A stretch of DNA of 64,000 bases from Branchipolynoe longqiensis (taxonomy: Eukaryota; Annelida; Polychaeta; Phyllodocida; Polynoidae): positions 50,627,661 through 50,691,660 of the forward strand of contig CM059189.1 of the NCBI GenBank assembly GCA_030323885.1. The letters run 5' to 3'. Made by a program: the position numbers and the translations under genes. Position 1 is the stretch's first letter. Each line of letters starts with the position of its first letter. The notes under the pieces were generated by a model that made no database searches, had not been told where the DNA came from, and was given only the letters and a program-made list of their open reading frames with translations. Of this stretch, positions 11,861 to 23,364 are shown piece after piece.

Positions 11861-12852
11861 CCTCTGAACAGAGTCAGAGGTGAATCTTTTATCTAAACTC
11901 ACCTGTGCCCGCTACAGTAATTTCATTACAAAGCCTCCTAGGACTGGCAACCGCATGTGATGTAACGCGGTCCGGGCAGTATTCTCCTCGGAATAATCAT
12001 CAAATATCATGTAACTCTATCAAACCGTTCATTACATTTTTGTAGGCAAGCATATGAAATAAGTATACACAATATTTTCCAAACTAATGTGTCACCTTCC
12101 GAATTACATTTTGTAATGCCCTACATACTTGAAACCATAGCAGTTGTGTGCTGAATATAGGGGTAAAAGGAAAGTAAATTACTTTTCTATTCTGTGATTT
12201 GAAGTTCCCTTTTCCTCACATCTCTGCAAGCCATCAAATGCGTAAACAGTTAGCGGGGTTTGTTTGTGTGTATGTGTGTGTGTTTTACCATCCAAGGATC
12301 ACATATATGTGACCATTTTGTGGGAGTCGACCACATATACATACAGACATATAGTATTTGCCATTGCTCTAGGTGCAATATTCCCCATTTATATTTGAAT
12401 AGGCCTATATTAGCTTATTATGCAACATTTTTGAACCAATATATTTAGCCCTACACCGATCATAGGAAATAGTTTATGTAAACTTCCAGAAGTAGAACAA
12501 GTTAGATAGTTAACTGAAATAGGCCTCCGTGATGTATAAGCCCCTACCTACAGTTATGAAGGCTTTGCATTGAGTACAAATTTAGTAAATAATATTTTGG
12601 GAGGCGGGAGGACACCAACCGTGCCCCACCCATCCCATGCCAAGAAATCTTGGGGACAGCATTAGCCTTAATTTATATAGACCTATTGCCTCAGATGCCA
12701 CACTTGCTTTTGGTTGGTATCTTTATGTAGCATATAATGACATTATGAGGTTATTACTCCATCTACTATATATATAGGTATATGCCTATAGTGAAGCGAT
12801 ATAGCGAATGGTAGACAGGAAGTGTGAACACTTATTTGTCTCTCATTTTTGT
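11861..12852. other. Intergenic, nothing recognised
   Basis: Beyond the repeat fragment at its left edge (gaggtgaatcttttatc), nothing coding or structured is recognised. Confidence 0.35.
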
Positions 12853-13155
12853 TGTACATTAGTTGTCCCAAGCAGGGGAAATTCCAGTGACATACAACTG
12901 GTCTTCCCCACTCCACTGCTGGTTGATAGAAAGCCCGAGCCTACACTTTTACCGACCCAAGGGATTTTTAACCTCCCACACCACATAGACATGGTATGAG
13001 AGCAACCGGCCTTTGATGACGCTGTAAGTTATACACAGCGGTGGAAATCCAAATTGGCAGAGCTGGGGGCATGGGGAATCGAACAGCCGACCCTCAGATT
13101 AGGAGTCTGACCTAGAAAAAAGTCAGACACTCTAACCACTCCGCCACAGAGAACA
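12853..13155 (-). mobile_element. SINE-B, full-length, minus strand
   Basis: Read on the minus strand it starts with a tRNA-like head (tggcggagtggttagagtg as A-box region, gttcgattcccc-type B box, here mutated). The body follows through taaaagtgtaggctcgggc to a tail ending acaactaatg. Related copies lie at 24743, 30972 and 32963. It needs LINE machinery for movement (family knowledge). Confidence 0.8.
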
Positions 13156-14030
13156 CCACAAGGTCAGAAAGCCGTGAGGGGGAGAGAGAGCGGAAGGGAG
13201 AAAGCCGAGGGGAAGATGTATGACAGTTCTAGTCAGCTATTTGCCAATATTGATGTGCCAGCCTTCCAGTCTGGTATCAGGAATCTAATATTCAAATTTA
13301 TTACTAGACTTGACAAGTCATAAAATGCTATTATACAGGAACTTGTGAAAATAGGAGAGAGTGATTTCAGATTTACCCCTGCCATATGGAGACATTGGTA
13401 CAAACTATTGTGGGCATACATGCAGACCAACATTTTGATAATGGTTAGTATTGTGGTGTTCATACTATTAATTGTATGTCATTCACATTTATTTTCATAT
13501 GTAGGCCTATCGACTATGGACCAATTTATGTAACTACCACAATGTTGTCTGAAATAAAGTATTGAATTTATGGATGGGATCAGTCGGTTTCCCATGGCCA
13601 TGCCCACTTAATCAGGGTTTTTTTCAAACTCAACTAGGTCGCCATCTGGTGTGTAATACACAAACTAACCAATACGAGCTGATGTCGTAAAAGTGGGACG
13701 ATACTATTGACGGTAAGGAGGTCGTCATCCCTCATCCAAAATAGTGTAAATCTGTCAACGATTTTTGCTTCTTTTGGTAATATTTCTGAGGTAATACCTA
13801 CTTACTTTAGCCCTGGATTATATGCCGAAACACATGAGCATCCACAATGTAACATGTCTGACTGAGTACGACGGAAAGCATTCAAACTCACACTGTAAAC
13901 TGCCAGGAGGCGGTGGCACTCACTCGGACGTTTCTGTCAATTCTGACTTGGAAAGTTACCTACTACTTCAGCAAGTGTAGGAATTTAGCAGCACGGGAGT
14001 GCCCGGAGAGAGACTGGACACGCCTTCAGG
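13156..14030. promoter_or_regulatory. Possible upstream/promoter region of candidate gene
   Basis: There is no repeat or gene in this stretch. It precedes the candidate first exon at 14031 and becomes less AT-rich over the last 200 bp. No TATA box can be placed confidently. Regulatory role is inferred from position only. Confidence 0.2.
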
Positions 14031-14094
14031 ATGACTGATGCATCTGCGTACGCTCGTCTGACGGAGGCAAACAAGAAGTCGAGAACTAGAAAAG
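14031..14094 (+). CDS. Candidate first coding exon, unidentified host gene
   Basis: An ATG with A at -3 and G at +4-like context opens 21 codons that end at a textbook donor (AAAG followed by GTAAGAG), leaving phase 1. The peptide begins MTDASAYARLTEANKK and ends in basic residues (SRTRK). I do not recognise the protein. The exon at 16147-16218 is open in the matching phase. It could instead be an internal exon, since the ATG is preceded by CCTTCAG, an acceptor-like sequence. Confidence 0.4.
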
Positions 14095-16146
14095 GTAAGA
14101 GTGTGTTCCCTTCAAATTCGTCAACTAGAGTCTAGTAGAGATGAGATAACTACTCGCGACTCACGTCACGAGACGAGGACTAGTAGTACTACTACTGAGC
14201 CAGGCACTAGAGTAGTAGAGACTAGTGACTGTAAGTCAGTAAGTGAGTGTCTGGCCCTGCCCGTGTTGTGGCCAAGTCCTTCGTCGATATACATCCAGTA
14301 TCATAGTATGTACTCTGACTCTCTCAGGTAGTTGTCACATACATGGGAATCCCAGCAATTAAACATTATTATGCTGATTGCATTTTACGGACCAAACGCG
14401 GCAGTAAGTAAGGATGTGTTGCCTACTGAGGATACGCCCATTTTCATTGATGAAATTATGTCTATGGCCATGCGACTATGGTTATAGCTCTCAAATCCAA
14501 CTAGTAATACTAACTAAAGTCTAAACTAAGTACGCTAAGTATTGCTGTAATATGATAAGTCCGATAACAATGTAACACAATCTGAGCTATTCTAGATCTA
14601 ACTTTAAACAAAAATTGTGAATCAATCTAAAGCTGTCATAATCGCAGTAGACAAATCAAATGAAGATTAGGCTTATGCTTAGTTAATATTAATAAAGTTT
14701 ACCCAAATATGACTTAGGCTTAGTTAAAGCTGATGAATGATGGTTATATCGTGGGATGGCATACTTGAAATAACATGCACTGGTCCCTTAATTATTGCTT
14801 TAAAAATGTTAGAGTAATATAATATAATATATATGCGATTATATGATAATAAATGTTATCTGAAGCATATGGGTAAATAACAACCAGGAACGGTTTAGTC
14901 TGTCATTAGGCTGTCCTCTCTGGATATGCGTGCTATGTAAAGCAGCACTATCTCTGCAGTATTGATAATTAACCTATTATCTATGTTTTCATATATATGC
15001 TTAAATAGACGTGTTTAACAGAGATCGATGTTTGCGTTTTAAGCTTATATGCATACGATACACCAAAGTGCCACTATTTTGCAACTGTTCTTTATGTGTG
15101 GACTGAAGTGTGTTTTAGTATTCCTAAAATGGCCCAATACTGAATAGGGTGAACTAAATGTACCATGCATACTATTGTTATTCATTTAATTATTATCTAA
15201 GTAATATAAAATGGAGGTTGGGGATGTATTGTATAATACTTGGTGGTATGTTGGTTGTTTTGGGTCTTCTCTCTACGGTTTGAATCTGGAGTATTCCAAT
15301 GTGCAATGGGTGTTTAACTGGGTCTAACTTTACACATGATGCATGCGCTGTACGCACTAAGCAAACATGGAAACAAAGCTTCACCCTCAGTGTTCAGTTA
15401 AATCCACCTTTTGTCAATATTGACTAGTCTCTAACTAACACATGTACTAAATACACATTTAACACGTTGGCTTTAGCATATATTGGTTTGTCAGGTGGTG
15501 GAAATGCTATGGACTGTCCGCTATATTTTGACTATATTATTAATAGTAGCAGAAGAACTCGTGTGACTTCAGTACATTCTCACCTCATCGTGAAGCAAAG
15601 TAAGCACACGAAACAAGCATTCAATCAAGACTAAGCTTTAAACGAAATAGACATGTATACATTAGCTAGCCTGCCTACTAGCATGCATATTTAATTCATT
15701 TGATATTTTAGTTGCAAGTTTTCAAATCTAAAAGTATACATGAAATAGCTTGGCTATTGATATCATCAAGAATATATGTATATATTCAACGGTACAGTGA
15801 GTGAGCGTAACAGCCGTTGATGTCTGGCCGAGCAGCAGGTGGTGCCACGTGGGGAAGTGAGGTCGTATCAGTAGAAGACCTAATGAATTGAGGTAACCAG
15901 CCGATGACTTAGTGACTGGTGAATAGATAGGATCTTCCGGCTTATTATACTTGTATAATTGCTTATACAGCATATGTAGGCTATATATCCGAATTTAATT
16001 CTTAGAAATGAGTTGCTATTTCTTGCTGGTCGTTTCATTTGATGGATAAGTTGGTTCCATCAAGAAAAGATGGAAAAATGAACAGAATGGAGTCTATTTT
16101 GCTGAATATCTATTTGTTTGTGTCTGCCCACGCTGTGCTCACACAG
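14095..16146 (+). other. Putative intron, nothing recognised
   Basis: AT-rich, no repeats I recognise and no convincing coding. It is bounded by a GTAAGA donor and a pyrimidine-containing acceptor (cgctgtgctcacacag). The low repeat content contrasts with the rest of the window. Confidence 0.35.
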
Positions 16147-16218
16147 ACCTCAGTGTTGGCCAGGCGACGTGCTACTCGGGACACGACGACGACGAAAATG
16201 TGTCTGACTATGATGAAG
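16147..16218 (+). CDS. Candidate internal exon, acidic, phase 1-1
   Basis: A 72 nt segment lies between an acceptor (gctcacacag) and a donor (GATGAAG then gtactgag). Entering in phase 1, as set by the exon at 14031, the frame is fully open and encodes an acidic stretch including HDDDENVSDYDE. The exon is symmetric (24 codons). The product is not recognised; an acidic cytosolic or linker segment is all that can be said. No third exon could be fixed. Confidence 0.4.
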
Positions 16219-16373
16219 GTACTGAGTAACACTGAACGCTAACCACTGGTGTGTGCCCGCTTCTCATCTTCCGCGTCTGTGCACCATCTTGTGCAGAATT
16301 AACACATCACTTTGAGCCTTGTGCTTTCATTGCTGGCTTTTTGTGTGCTATGGAATGACTCCAATAGGGTCGT

Positions 16374-16970
16374 TCTCAGAAACTGTGTACATTTATAATG
16401 CCAATTTTGTGACTTGGAAACCTAAAATGAAAACACTCCAGAAAATAGCAGAAAACATTCCAGAAAATAGCAGAATGCATGTTCATATGAATGTTTATAT
16501 GGTGGGCATACATCAGAATCAGACTTTGTTCAGGTTTTGATTTAGATTTTATGCAAATTGAGAAAGCTGTTAAAATTAACCCTGTAACATCCATCCATCT
16601 ATAGCATCATTGTATCAAAATCCCTAACATCATTTTACCACACACAACTTCAAGCCAGATTTGATTGATTATAGTTAAGTCAAAAGAATTGTTTCTTATG
16701 AGAGAAAAAAGTTGAAAAAATGTTTTGGTAGATCTATATGGTGCCAATATGCACATTTCCATATTTTCACTTCAGAACAAAATCATATAAGCATATTTTG
16801 GATACATTTTGTGGGATAGACTAAATGCATACATGCGGTGTTGCTAACATACTTAACAGTAACACACAGAGTCAACAATAACTATTTGACTTACTACCAT
16901 GCTCCCCCCACCCCCCCAAAAAAGAGGCAAAATCATTAACAGTGTAATGTGGAAACCAAAAATGTGGTAC
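16374..16970 (+). repeat. Repeat F, copy 1 (uninterrupted)
   Basis: It aligns by eye with 20034-21100. Shared landmarks are tctcagaaactgtgtac, gagaaagctgttaaaatta, aaaagaattgtttctta, atattttcactt, cacagagtcaacaataac and aacgtggaaaccaaaaatg. This copy keeps the site where the second copy carries a MITE. Non-coding. Confidence 0.7.
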
Positions 16971-17827
16971 GCAGTTTGTGAGAATGATCCCTGGCTGTGT
17001 GTCGTGTGCTAACGCTCGCCTTATGTGTGATGGCAGGCAACATTCTCTTCGGCCGTAATCGATTAAACAACTTGGCTCATCCGAACCATTATGTTGCTCA
17101 TGCTCAGATCCTACATCGAGGTGAATAAACGAATGTGCTCGGGCTTGAAAAAAAAGGTGGCTTAATCCAAAACTTTTTCTTCTTTTAATAACCAATATAA
17201 CCACAGCAAAATAGGATTTAAAGTATTTTATGATTGCATAATTTAGTTATATGTCTATTTTAATCTGGGTTGTCATACTTTTACACTAACAAAAAAAGTG
17301 TAGCTTTGCATTACAGGCTCTCACCAAGCACCAGCACAAATGCTCCTGACAGCCCCAGCCAAGACGTGGGGCATTGGGGTTGGGTCATTTTGCACACGGC
17401 CCGTGTTCTATTTTAAATCTGGTCTGGACCGTCACAATCGAATACGGCCTTCATGATTGTGCTATGACATCCTATGCTGAATATTATAATTACAGTCTTA
17501 TCTCTTTAACTCTCTTATCGGACGGATAGCACTTGCGGGTGTGAATGGCACTAGTGTCATCACCCTTATCACATGGCTCACACTTCCTTGGTAGTCTATC
17601 TATGTGCTTTCGCGGGTTGGCTGTTTTAAAAATTTTAGTTTCACTCTTGCATACACTTAGAAGTATGATAAGATTTACAGTGCATTGGTTTTCTTATCTT
17701 TCAATCTGTATGTTATTTCTTATGAGGACGGTAATGGTAGACTATTCACACACACTGGTATTAGATGAAAGAACCCTGGAGGTGACGCGTATCTGGCCCT
17801 CTATTGTGGTATGTCTTTAGACAGATT
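16971..17827. other. Intergenic or intronic, one weak exon-like spot
   Basis: Nothing firm. At about 17316 an acceptor-like ttgcattacag precedes a less AT-rich 75 bp stretch, but phase and donor are ambiguous. Confidence 0.3.
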
Positions 17828-18033
17828 CAGGGTCTTACATGGCCTGAAAAGTCTTGAAACGCCTTGAATTCCATTAAACTGTCCCCGCTAGTCTAAATTC
17901 GTCTGAAATCGCCAGTCGCAATTGTTTGTCCCCCCCGCCCCCTGAAATCCAAATGAAAATAGTCTTGAATTCCTATTTAAAACAGTCTTGAAATAGCGTT
18001 TAATTCCACATTTTCAAGTGTGTACGGACCGTG
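17828..18033. mobile_element. hAT-like TIR element D, copy 1
   Basis: It starts CAGGGTCTTACATGG and ends GTGTACGGACCGTG, inverted with mismatches. CAGATT occurs just outside both ends. The interior iterates gtcttgaa / ccttgaattcc words. Related copies lie at 25562 and 44173. CAGGG termini suggest hAT (family knowledge); no transposase is present. Confidence 0.6.
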
Positions 18034-18249
18034 CAGATTAAATGAGAAGCTGTGCATGACGCATTGACAGACCTGAGGGCAGGTGCTAAGAAATAGTCCT
18101 GTGGCGTCGTGGTTTTGTCAGTGATAGATAAAGAGGCCTAATTGATCAACCAGAAACAGTAATCTATACATGTGCATATATACGGCATGGTCCTGATATG
18201 ATTCAATAATGGTTTAAACCTTAACCCACCATCAAATTACTCTGTGTGC

Positions 18250-18370
18250 AGCTTTAACACACCGAGGCAACAATAGTTACTTAACTTGCTACGCCAAAAA
18301 ATTATTATTTTCCCCCATCGTAACGTGGAAACCAAATCTCTTATGCCTAGTTTCACAGAATGACCCAAAT
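18250..18370 (+). repeat. Repeat F fragment
   Basis: A partial match to the 3' part of repeat F: caacaatagttacttaactt, cccccatcgtaacgtgg and aaaccaaat landmarks. Confidence 0.45.
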
Positions 18371-18436
18371 ATGTGTGTGTAAATTATATATAATTAGAGA
18401 TACTTGAATGGTATGCAGGTCATTTTGCCATATATA

Positions 18437-18696
18437 ATGAGACTGTCTCAAAAGGCGATACGTAATATGGGACAAAACTTTGTCCATAGTAACGATCAAC
18501 ATACTATCTGCTTATGCATTTGCGCAGGATAAACTGATTTGTTTTTTACATGGTGTTTCATAATCCCAATAGAATACATATTGATTTGAAGCAAATGTCC
18601 ATTGTGTTTTCAGTGTAACCGTTTCTGTGCTGTTTTGTGTCAATCGTTACTATGGACAAAACAACAAAGAGTTAGCACCTTTTGAGACAGGCTCAT
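18437..18696. mobile_element. TIR element, 260 bp (ATGAG-CTGTCTCAAAAGG ends)
   Basis: Left ATGAGACTGTCTCAAAAGG and right CCTTTTGAGACAGGCTCAT are inverted with one mismatch. Deeper inside, tgtccatagtaacgat pairs with atcgttactatggaca. Non-coding, single copy in the window. The flanks are AT-rich and the target duplication is ambiguous. Confidence 0.65.
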
Positions 18697-18789
18697 ATTT
18701 GCTTCACTGTATGGGGAGAGTGGTACATATTATGTATTAAGTGAGTGAAAAAAGAACAATAACCTTTTTGAATATAGCCTACATCGGTG

Positions 18790-18835
18790 CATCCAAAGCG
18801 CGTGTGGCGGGGGTGGGTGGGAGGGGGGGGGGGTA
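18790..18835. repeat. G-rich low-complexity tract
   Basis: Imperfect ggggtgggtggga followed by a G run; simple sequence. Confidence 0.7.
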
Positions 18836-19140
18836 ACTTTACTTGTAATCAAGCTATGTTCGCATGGTGTATATGCCACATTGTTTGTAATACAGTGTGA
18901 TGGAGTGTCAATATTCTGTGCTGACCTGTTTACATTATATATTCCGAAAGGCGGTCACGTGAGCGTATGACACATCATATATTCTCGTATGTTGCCTGTT
19001 GCTAGTTGACAGAGAGAAACCATGTATTGAATATTTAGTGATTTTTACTTTTGTCACTGTATTTGCATTTGGTCGCTGCGCCGTTCGCTGGGATCGGGGC
19101 ACCAACATCTCATTAATCAGCCACCATTATTTCCCAGCTA

Positions 19141-19343
19141 CAATAAAACCTCTCTAAATCGACCGACCATGGAACCGACTTTAAGTGGTCCATTTAGGGA
19201 GGTAGTCAGTTTATGGATTTTTTTTTATCGTTACAATGGTATTGTATGGGTGGTCGTTTGGGACCCAAATAAAGCTATCGATATAACTTTTATATAAGGG
19301 AGTGGTCGATCTGTTGAGGTGGTCGGTTAGAGAGGTTTTACTG
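19141..19343. mobile_element. Tigger/pogo-like MITE, copy 1
   Basis: The ends caataaaacctctctaa and ttagagaggttttactg are inverted, and TA flanks both sides. The interior iterates gaccgacc / gtggtcgg. The CAGTAAAACCTCTCTA-type end with TA duplication is characteristic of Tc1/mariner pogo-Tigger non-autonomous elements (family knowledge). Further copies lie at 31694, 42567 and 54404. Confidence 0.75.
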
Positions 19344-19383
19344 TAATTGGATTTGAGTCTAGTACTAGTATTAGCGAGATCGA

Positions 19384-19706
19384 ACCTGGTGGCCGAATCT
19401 GTAGAGCGTAGGCTTCCCATGCGGGCGGTCAGGAGCTCGAATCTCATCTGAGTCAAACCAATTACTTATAAAATTGATTCTTGTCACTTCCTAGCCTGGC
19501 ACTCGGCATTAATAGGATAGGACAAGGACTGGTTAGCACAGTATTAGGATAATGTGACTGGGATATCGGGTTATGGTACCCGTGGCCTGGTCTCCCAGTT
19601 GGGGAGCACTTTAAAGTCGCTATGAGTGCGCGCTATCACAAGTCGGTACCCATCCTGATATGACCTTAGATGTTGCCAGGACGTAAAACTCCAACGAACC
19701 AACCCC
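19384..19706 (+). mobile_element. SINE-A, head type 2
   Basis: The tRNA-like head has an A-box region tggccgaatctgtagagcg and a B-box region near gagctcgaatctc. A common body follows (cttcctagcctggcactcgg, taggacaaggactggttag, tcacaagtcggtacccat), with the 3' end gccaggacgtaaaactcc and CCAA-rich tail. Nearly full length. Confidence 0.85.
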
Positions 19707-20033
19707 ACATTTGACACCATGTGATGGGCGTGTGAACACCGGTAGCTATGTAATGTAACTGACTATATTAGGAACGTCTTCCCAGCATGCGTCGGTCATG
19801 ACCCATGACCTTTGACCTGATGTATACATAACAATCACTGGGATCAGGCTCGAGATACCAATATCTCATTAATTAGCCACCATTATTTCCCATCTGTTTG
19901 GATTTGAGCCTAGTAGCAAGCACATTTGTGTATTTTTGTTGTTTTTGTTGTGGAGGTGGGTGATGTTCTTTTTTATGTGAGGAGTTATGAACAATAATGT
20001 ATTGGCTAGTCATGAGAAGGCGAAAACGGCCAT

Positions 20034-21100
20034 TCTCAGAAACTGTGTACCACTTTTGTGACAACATTCCAAATAATAGTCAAATCCATATTCATATGAA
20101 GGGTTATATGTTGTGCATATGTCAGAGTTTAAATCTGTTGTTTTCACTTTTTGATTTTGATCTTACACAGGTTTGAGAAAGCTGTTAAAATTAACCATGC
20201 AACATCCACACATAACATCATTTAAACATGTACAACAAATGCAAACAACATTTTATTGATTACAGTTAAACCAAAAGAATTGTTTCTTACAAGAACAAAG
20301 TTGATAAAAATCGTTTGCGTAGATGTATGGTGTCGATATGCAAATTTTCATATTTTCACTTTAGCACAAAATCACATGCATACTTTGGATACATTTTTTG
20401 GGATAGAGTATTGCTAACATATGCCTCGGTCACAAATGCGATACGGCATGATTGTGGCAACCGTAACTCGCCGCATCGGCCAGACCGTACGGTGACCACA
20501 CATGCGTTGTGGGCGCCAAATGGCGACCGCACAGTTTTTTGCACGCCACAAGCGGTTGCGGATATTTTAAGTCGCAGTTATCTTAACTTCTGAAAATCGC
20601 AATGCTGCAGGGCGCAATCTCCCAAAGACTTTTTCCTGAAAGCAAGTTTAATTCTCACTAAATCCACTTTTCATATGATCATATGGTTATGGAGCAATGA
20701 ACAAAAAAGTAGGAATGTAAAAAATTTGTACTATTTGAGGGTTTGATTCCAATGTTTATCTCCACTTTTGGATTGGTGTTAATGTGGTTGTGCACCTGAA
20801 CCCTTCATATATGTGTGCAGTGTGTCAGTGGTGCAGCGACAGCATCATAGAACATAAGACACCGTATGGTGACTGACCTATGCCTTGCGATGACCGTACG
20901 ATTTGTGAATAGATAGACCGCAATAGCGTAACATTTGCATAAACCGCAAGACAGACCGCAGCACCGTACGGCGACCGCAGCATTTGTCACCTAGGCAATA
21001 TTTAATACACAGAGTCAACAATAACTATCTGACTTACTACCCCCTAAAAAGAGGGCAAAATGATTAACAATGTAACGTGGAAACCAAAAATGTGGTAAGC
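20034..21100 (+). repeat. Repeat F, copy 2, split by a MITE
   Basis: It carries the same landmarks as 16374-16970. Alignment with that copy places a 576 bp insertion after ttgctaacata. The right part resumes with atacacagagtcaacaata. Non-coding. Confidence 0.7.
20422..20997. mobile_element. MITE with TIR TGCCTCGGTCACAAATGC
   Basis: Left TGCCTCGGTCACAAATGC and right GCATTTGTCACCTAGGCA are inverted copies; ATA is repeated at both flanks. The interior iterates gaccgtacg, accgca and cgcaaccg-type words. Repeat F copy 1 provides an uninterrupted comparison site, which supports a true insertion. Confidence 0.75.
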
Positions 21101-21403
21101 CCAGTCTGACCTCTAACTCACTGAATACACGGTGCTGTATTAGAGTGGGCTACGACTGACCCCCATTTCCGAGCCAACCCGGAGACCTTTGTCCTTTTCC
21201 CGGAACATACGTGGGGGCGGGGCGGGTTCTATTATAGTATTAAGAGGAGTAGTTGCCTATGTATTTTCATTTCATTCTGGACGGACCATTCAATTAGTAA
21301 TTCGGTCTTTTCATGGTAAATGGGGACAATGTGTGACATGGGGGTTCAAATTTAATATTGTATATCGCCCTATTTTTCTCGTTGAGTAGCCAACGCTTAT
21401 CCA

Positions 21404-21890
21404 TTCATCAATCAATGGGTGCCGTCTTCTCGGAGAAGGTTGGCTGCAATGGACCTCCATCTCTTCCTGTCATTCGTTCCTCTCACGCATTCCGCATAGC
21501 TCATTGCTGTCCACTCAGTGATGTTGTCCATCCATGTTGTTCTCCTTCTCCCTCTTGGTCTTTTCCCTTCTATCTTCCCTTCCAGTATTCTTCTCTGTGA
21601 TTCCTGGTGTCGTATCATGTGGCCAAAGTATTTAATTTTTCTGTTTTTGATCGTTTGTATTATCTGTCTCTTTATTTTCATTCTTGTTAGGACCTCCAGG
21701 TTGCTTATCATTGCTGTCCATGGAATTTTTAACATTCTTCTGTATTGCCACATTTCAAATGCCTCAAGCTTTGTTGTTATTGCTTTCTTCAAAGTCCATG
21801 TCTCGCAGCAATATAAAAGTGTAGACCACACATAGCCTTTTAGCAGTCGTATTATGAAGGAAAAGATAGTTGAGGTTACTATCTTGTCAG
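21404..21890 (-). pseudogene. RTE-like LINE reverse transcriptase C-terminus (5'-truncated)
   Basis: The minus strand encodes the region that follows the reverse-transcriptase palm in RTE-type and related LINEs. Motifs are LLYCCETWTL, LEAFEMWQYRRMLKI, FGHMIRHQ, GKIEGKRPRGRRRTTWMDN, YAECVRGTNDRKRWRS and NLLREDGTH near the stop. About 140-155 codons remain open (no ATG start; open upstream to about 21880). Palm, fingers and endonuclease are absent, so this is a dead 5' truncation as is usual for LINE copies. The clade is inferred from motif recall. Confidence 0.75.
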
Positions 21891-22301
21891 AATAACAAAA
21901 ACTAATTAAGTTGCCCGCCCCAAGTGTGGATGTACTATATAATTTATTAATAACAATTATTTAAGAAGATGTATTGCATGAAACAATTCACTTTTATGTT
22001 GTGACCCCCCCCCTAAGTACACAACTGCACTATAAATAAATCTGTATGGGAAAGTGTTATTCTTCCCAATTTTGAATTGTGGACGTAACAATAGAAGGGA
22101 ACACCAACAAAAATAGGGAATTTCAACTTAAATTTTTTTCATACAGCTTTGTAGAAAAATGATATTACTAGTGACGGTAAGTGCCATAAAGTCACTAGGA
22201 CAATGACTGGTTAGCTCAGTATTACGATAATGTGATTGGGATATCGGGTCATAGTGCTATCGGCCTGATTTCCCAGGGGGCAGTACTATAAAGTTACTTT
22301 A

Positions 22302-23263
22302 TACCCCAGTCACACTACTGCTTGTTGTAAGATAGCAGGGAATATATGGAGACTGCTTCCTAACAGGTAGTTTGCCTTTTATAGTGGTTACAGCACATGT
22401 TTGGACCGTCCTACTCGTCCCATCTCTTCGTTAGGACTGGCCTACCCAGTAACTATATAAGGAGCGTAGTCACACACTCTCGACTCTACTCCCAGACATC
22501 GAGGCATCAACATCTCCAAGTCAGTTAGGCCTGAAACCTGATCTGGCTAGTTACAGCGTATGGGATGGATTCAACTTGCTGAGCTTCTACAATATGGACC
22601 AATGGACGTGAGGAGGATTGGTGACTGTGGTGTCTGCCTTTTCCCACATCACTGCTGCTTAGGCTGACATGTACATCCATCATTAACTGAGACTCTATAC
22701 CTGTATGGTTGGCGACAGCTCAGACAATGGACCATCTATATTTATCAACTCTTCAAGGCAACTGAGACATAAAATAAGCACCAAAGAGGACTGAGTGTAT
22801 ATATCATCCATATGGACTACACAGACAGTTGTGAGTGTAATATTATACCATTGAGAATTTATATGTAACTGTACACTTTGTAATTGAGAATATATGTTAT
22901 AAGTACATATATGTGTATCGTTATTTGTCTTCTTTACTAAGAATAGAAGATATTCCAAATTCTCTTTTCTCCTCACTATATTAGCTAGTCTATAAGATTA
23001 TGCATTAGTTATTATACATGACAGTGACCACAAAAAAAAAGTTGTTCACAAAGAGGTGGCAGTGGTCGAAAATGGTCCTCAGTGGTCGCCGACCTCCTTG
23101 CGACACAAATGCTCACAAGGAGGTTGCAGCTACTGCATTAAAAACCTTATTGCAACCAAACGGGTCACAAGGATGGTTGGCGACCATTGCTTTGGTTGCA
23201 AGGAGGTCGCTGGTGACTGGGTTCTTTGGTCCAAAGTGGTCACAAGCCGTAGTGTGATTGGGG
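22302..23263. mobile_element. MITE with TIR TACCCCAGTCACAC, interrupted
   Basis: Left TACCCCAGTCACACTACTGC pairs with right GTAGTGTGATTGGGGCT. Right-hand interior words (gtggtcgaaaatggtc, ggttgcaaggaggtcg) match the word family of the 1066 and 6774 elements. The target duplication is not perfect (flanks tta and taa). Most of its length is the nested insertion at 22326-23023. Confidence 0.65.
22326..23023 (+). mobile_element. Solo-LTR-like insertion, 698 bp
   Basis: Begins TGTAAGATAGC and ends ATACATGACA, so it has TG...CA limits. A TATA-like ctatataaggagcg at about 22455 is followed by a T/C-rich leader (ctctcgactctactccc), as in an LTR promoter. Removing it restores a MITE end like that at 1066 (gcttgtg then ccac). 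There is no coding and no second copy. Only GT is shared at the junctions, so TSD support is poor. Confidence 0.4.
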
Positions 23264-23364
23264 CTTAAATTAGCTCACAACGGGAGCCTATGATATGACC
23301 TTAGATGTTGCCAGGATGTAAAACTCCAACAAACCAACCAACCAACCAATCCCCATGGGAAGCT

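Larger units (their letters stand above)
22195..23353 (+). mobile_element. SINE-A body split by nested insertions
   Basis: The left part (22195-22301) holds gacaatgactggttagctc to cagtactataaagt. The right part (23264-23353) holds atgatatgaccttagatg, ccaggatgtaaaactcc and a (CCAA)n tail. The 962 bp between them is a MITE that itself contains an LTR-like insertion. The tRNA head is missing. Confidence 0.7.

Noticed and set aside
17316..17390. Third exon for the 14031/16147 gene
   Set aside because: An acceptor-like ttgcattacag is present, but the required phase gives an unconvincing peptide, a more protein-like frame is out of phase, and no clear donor follows.
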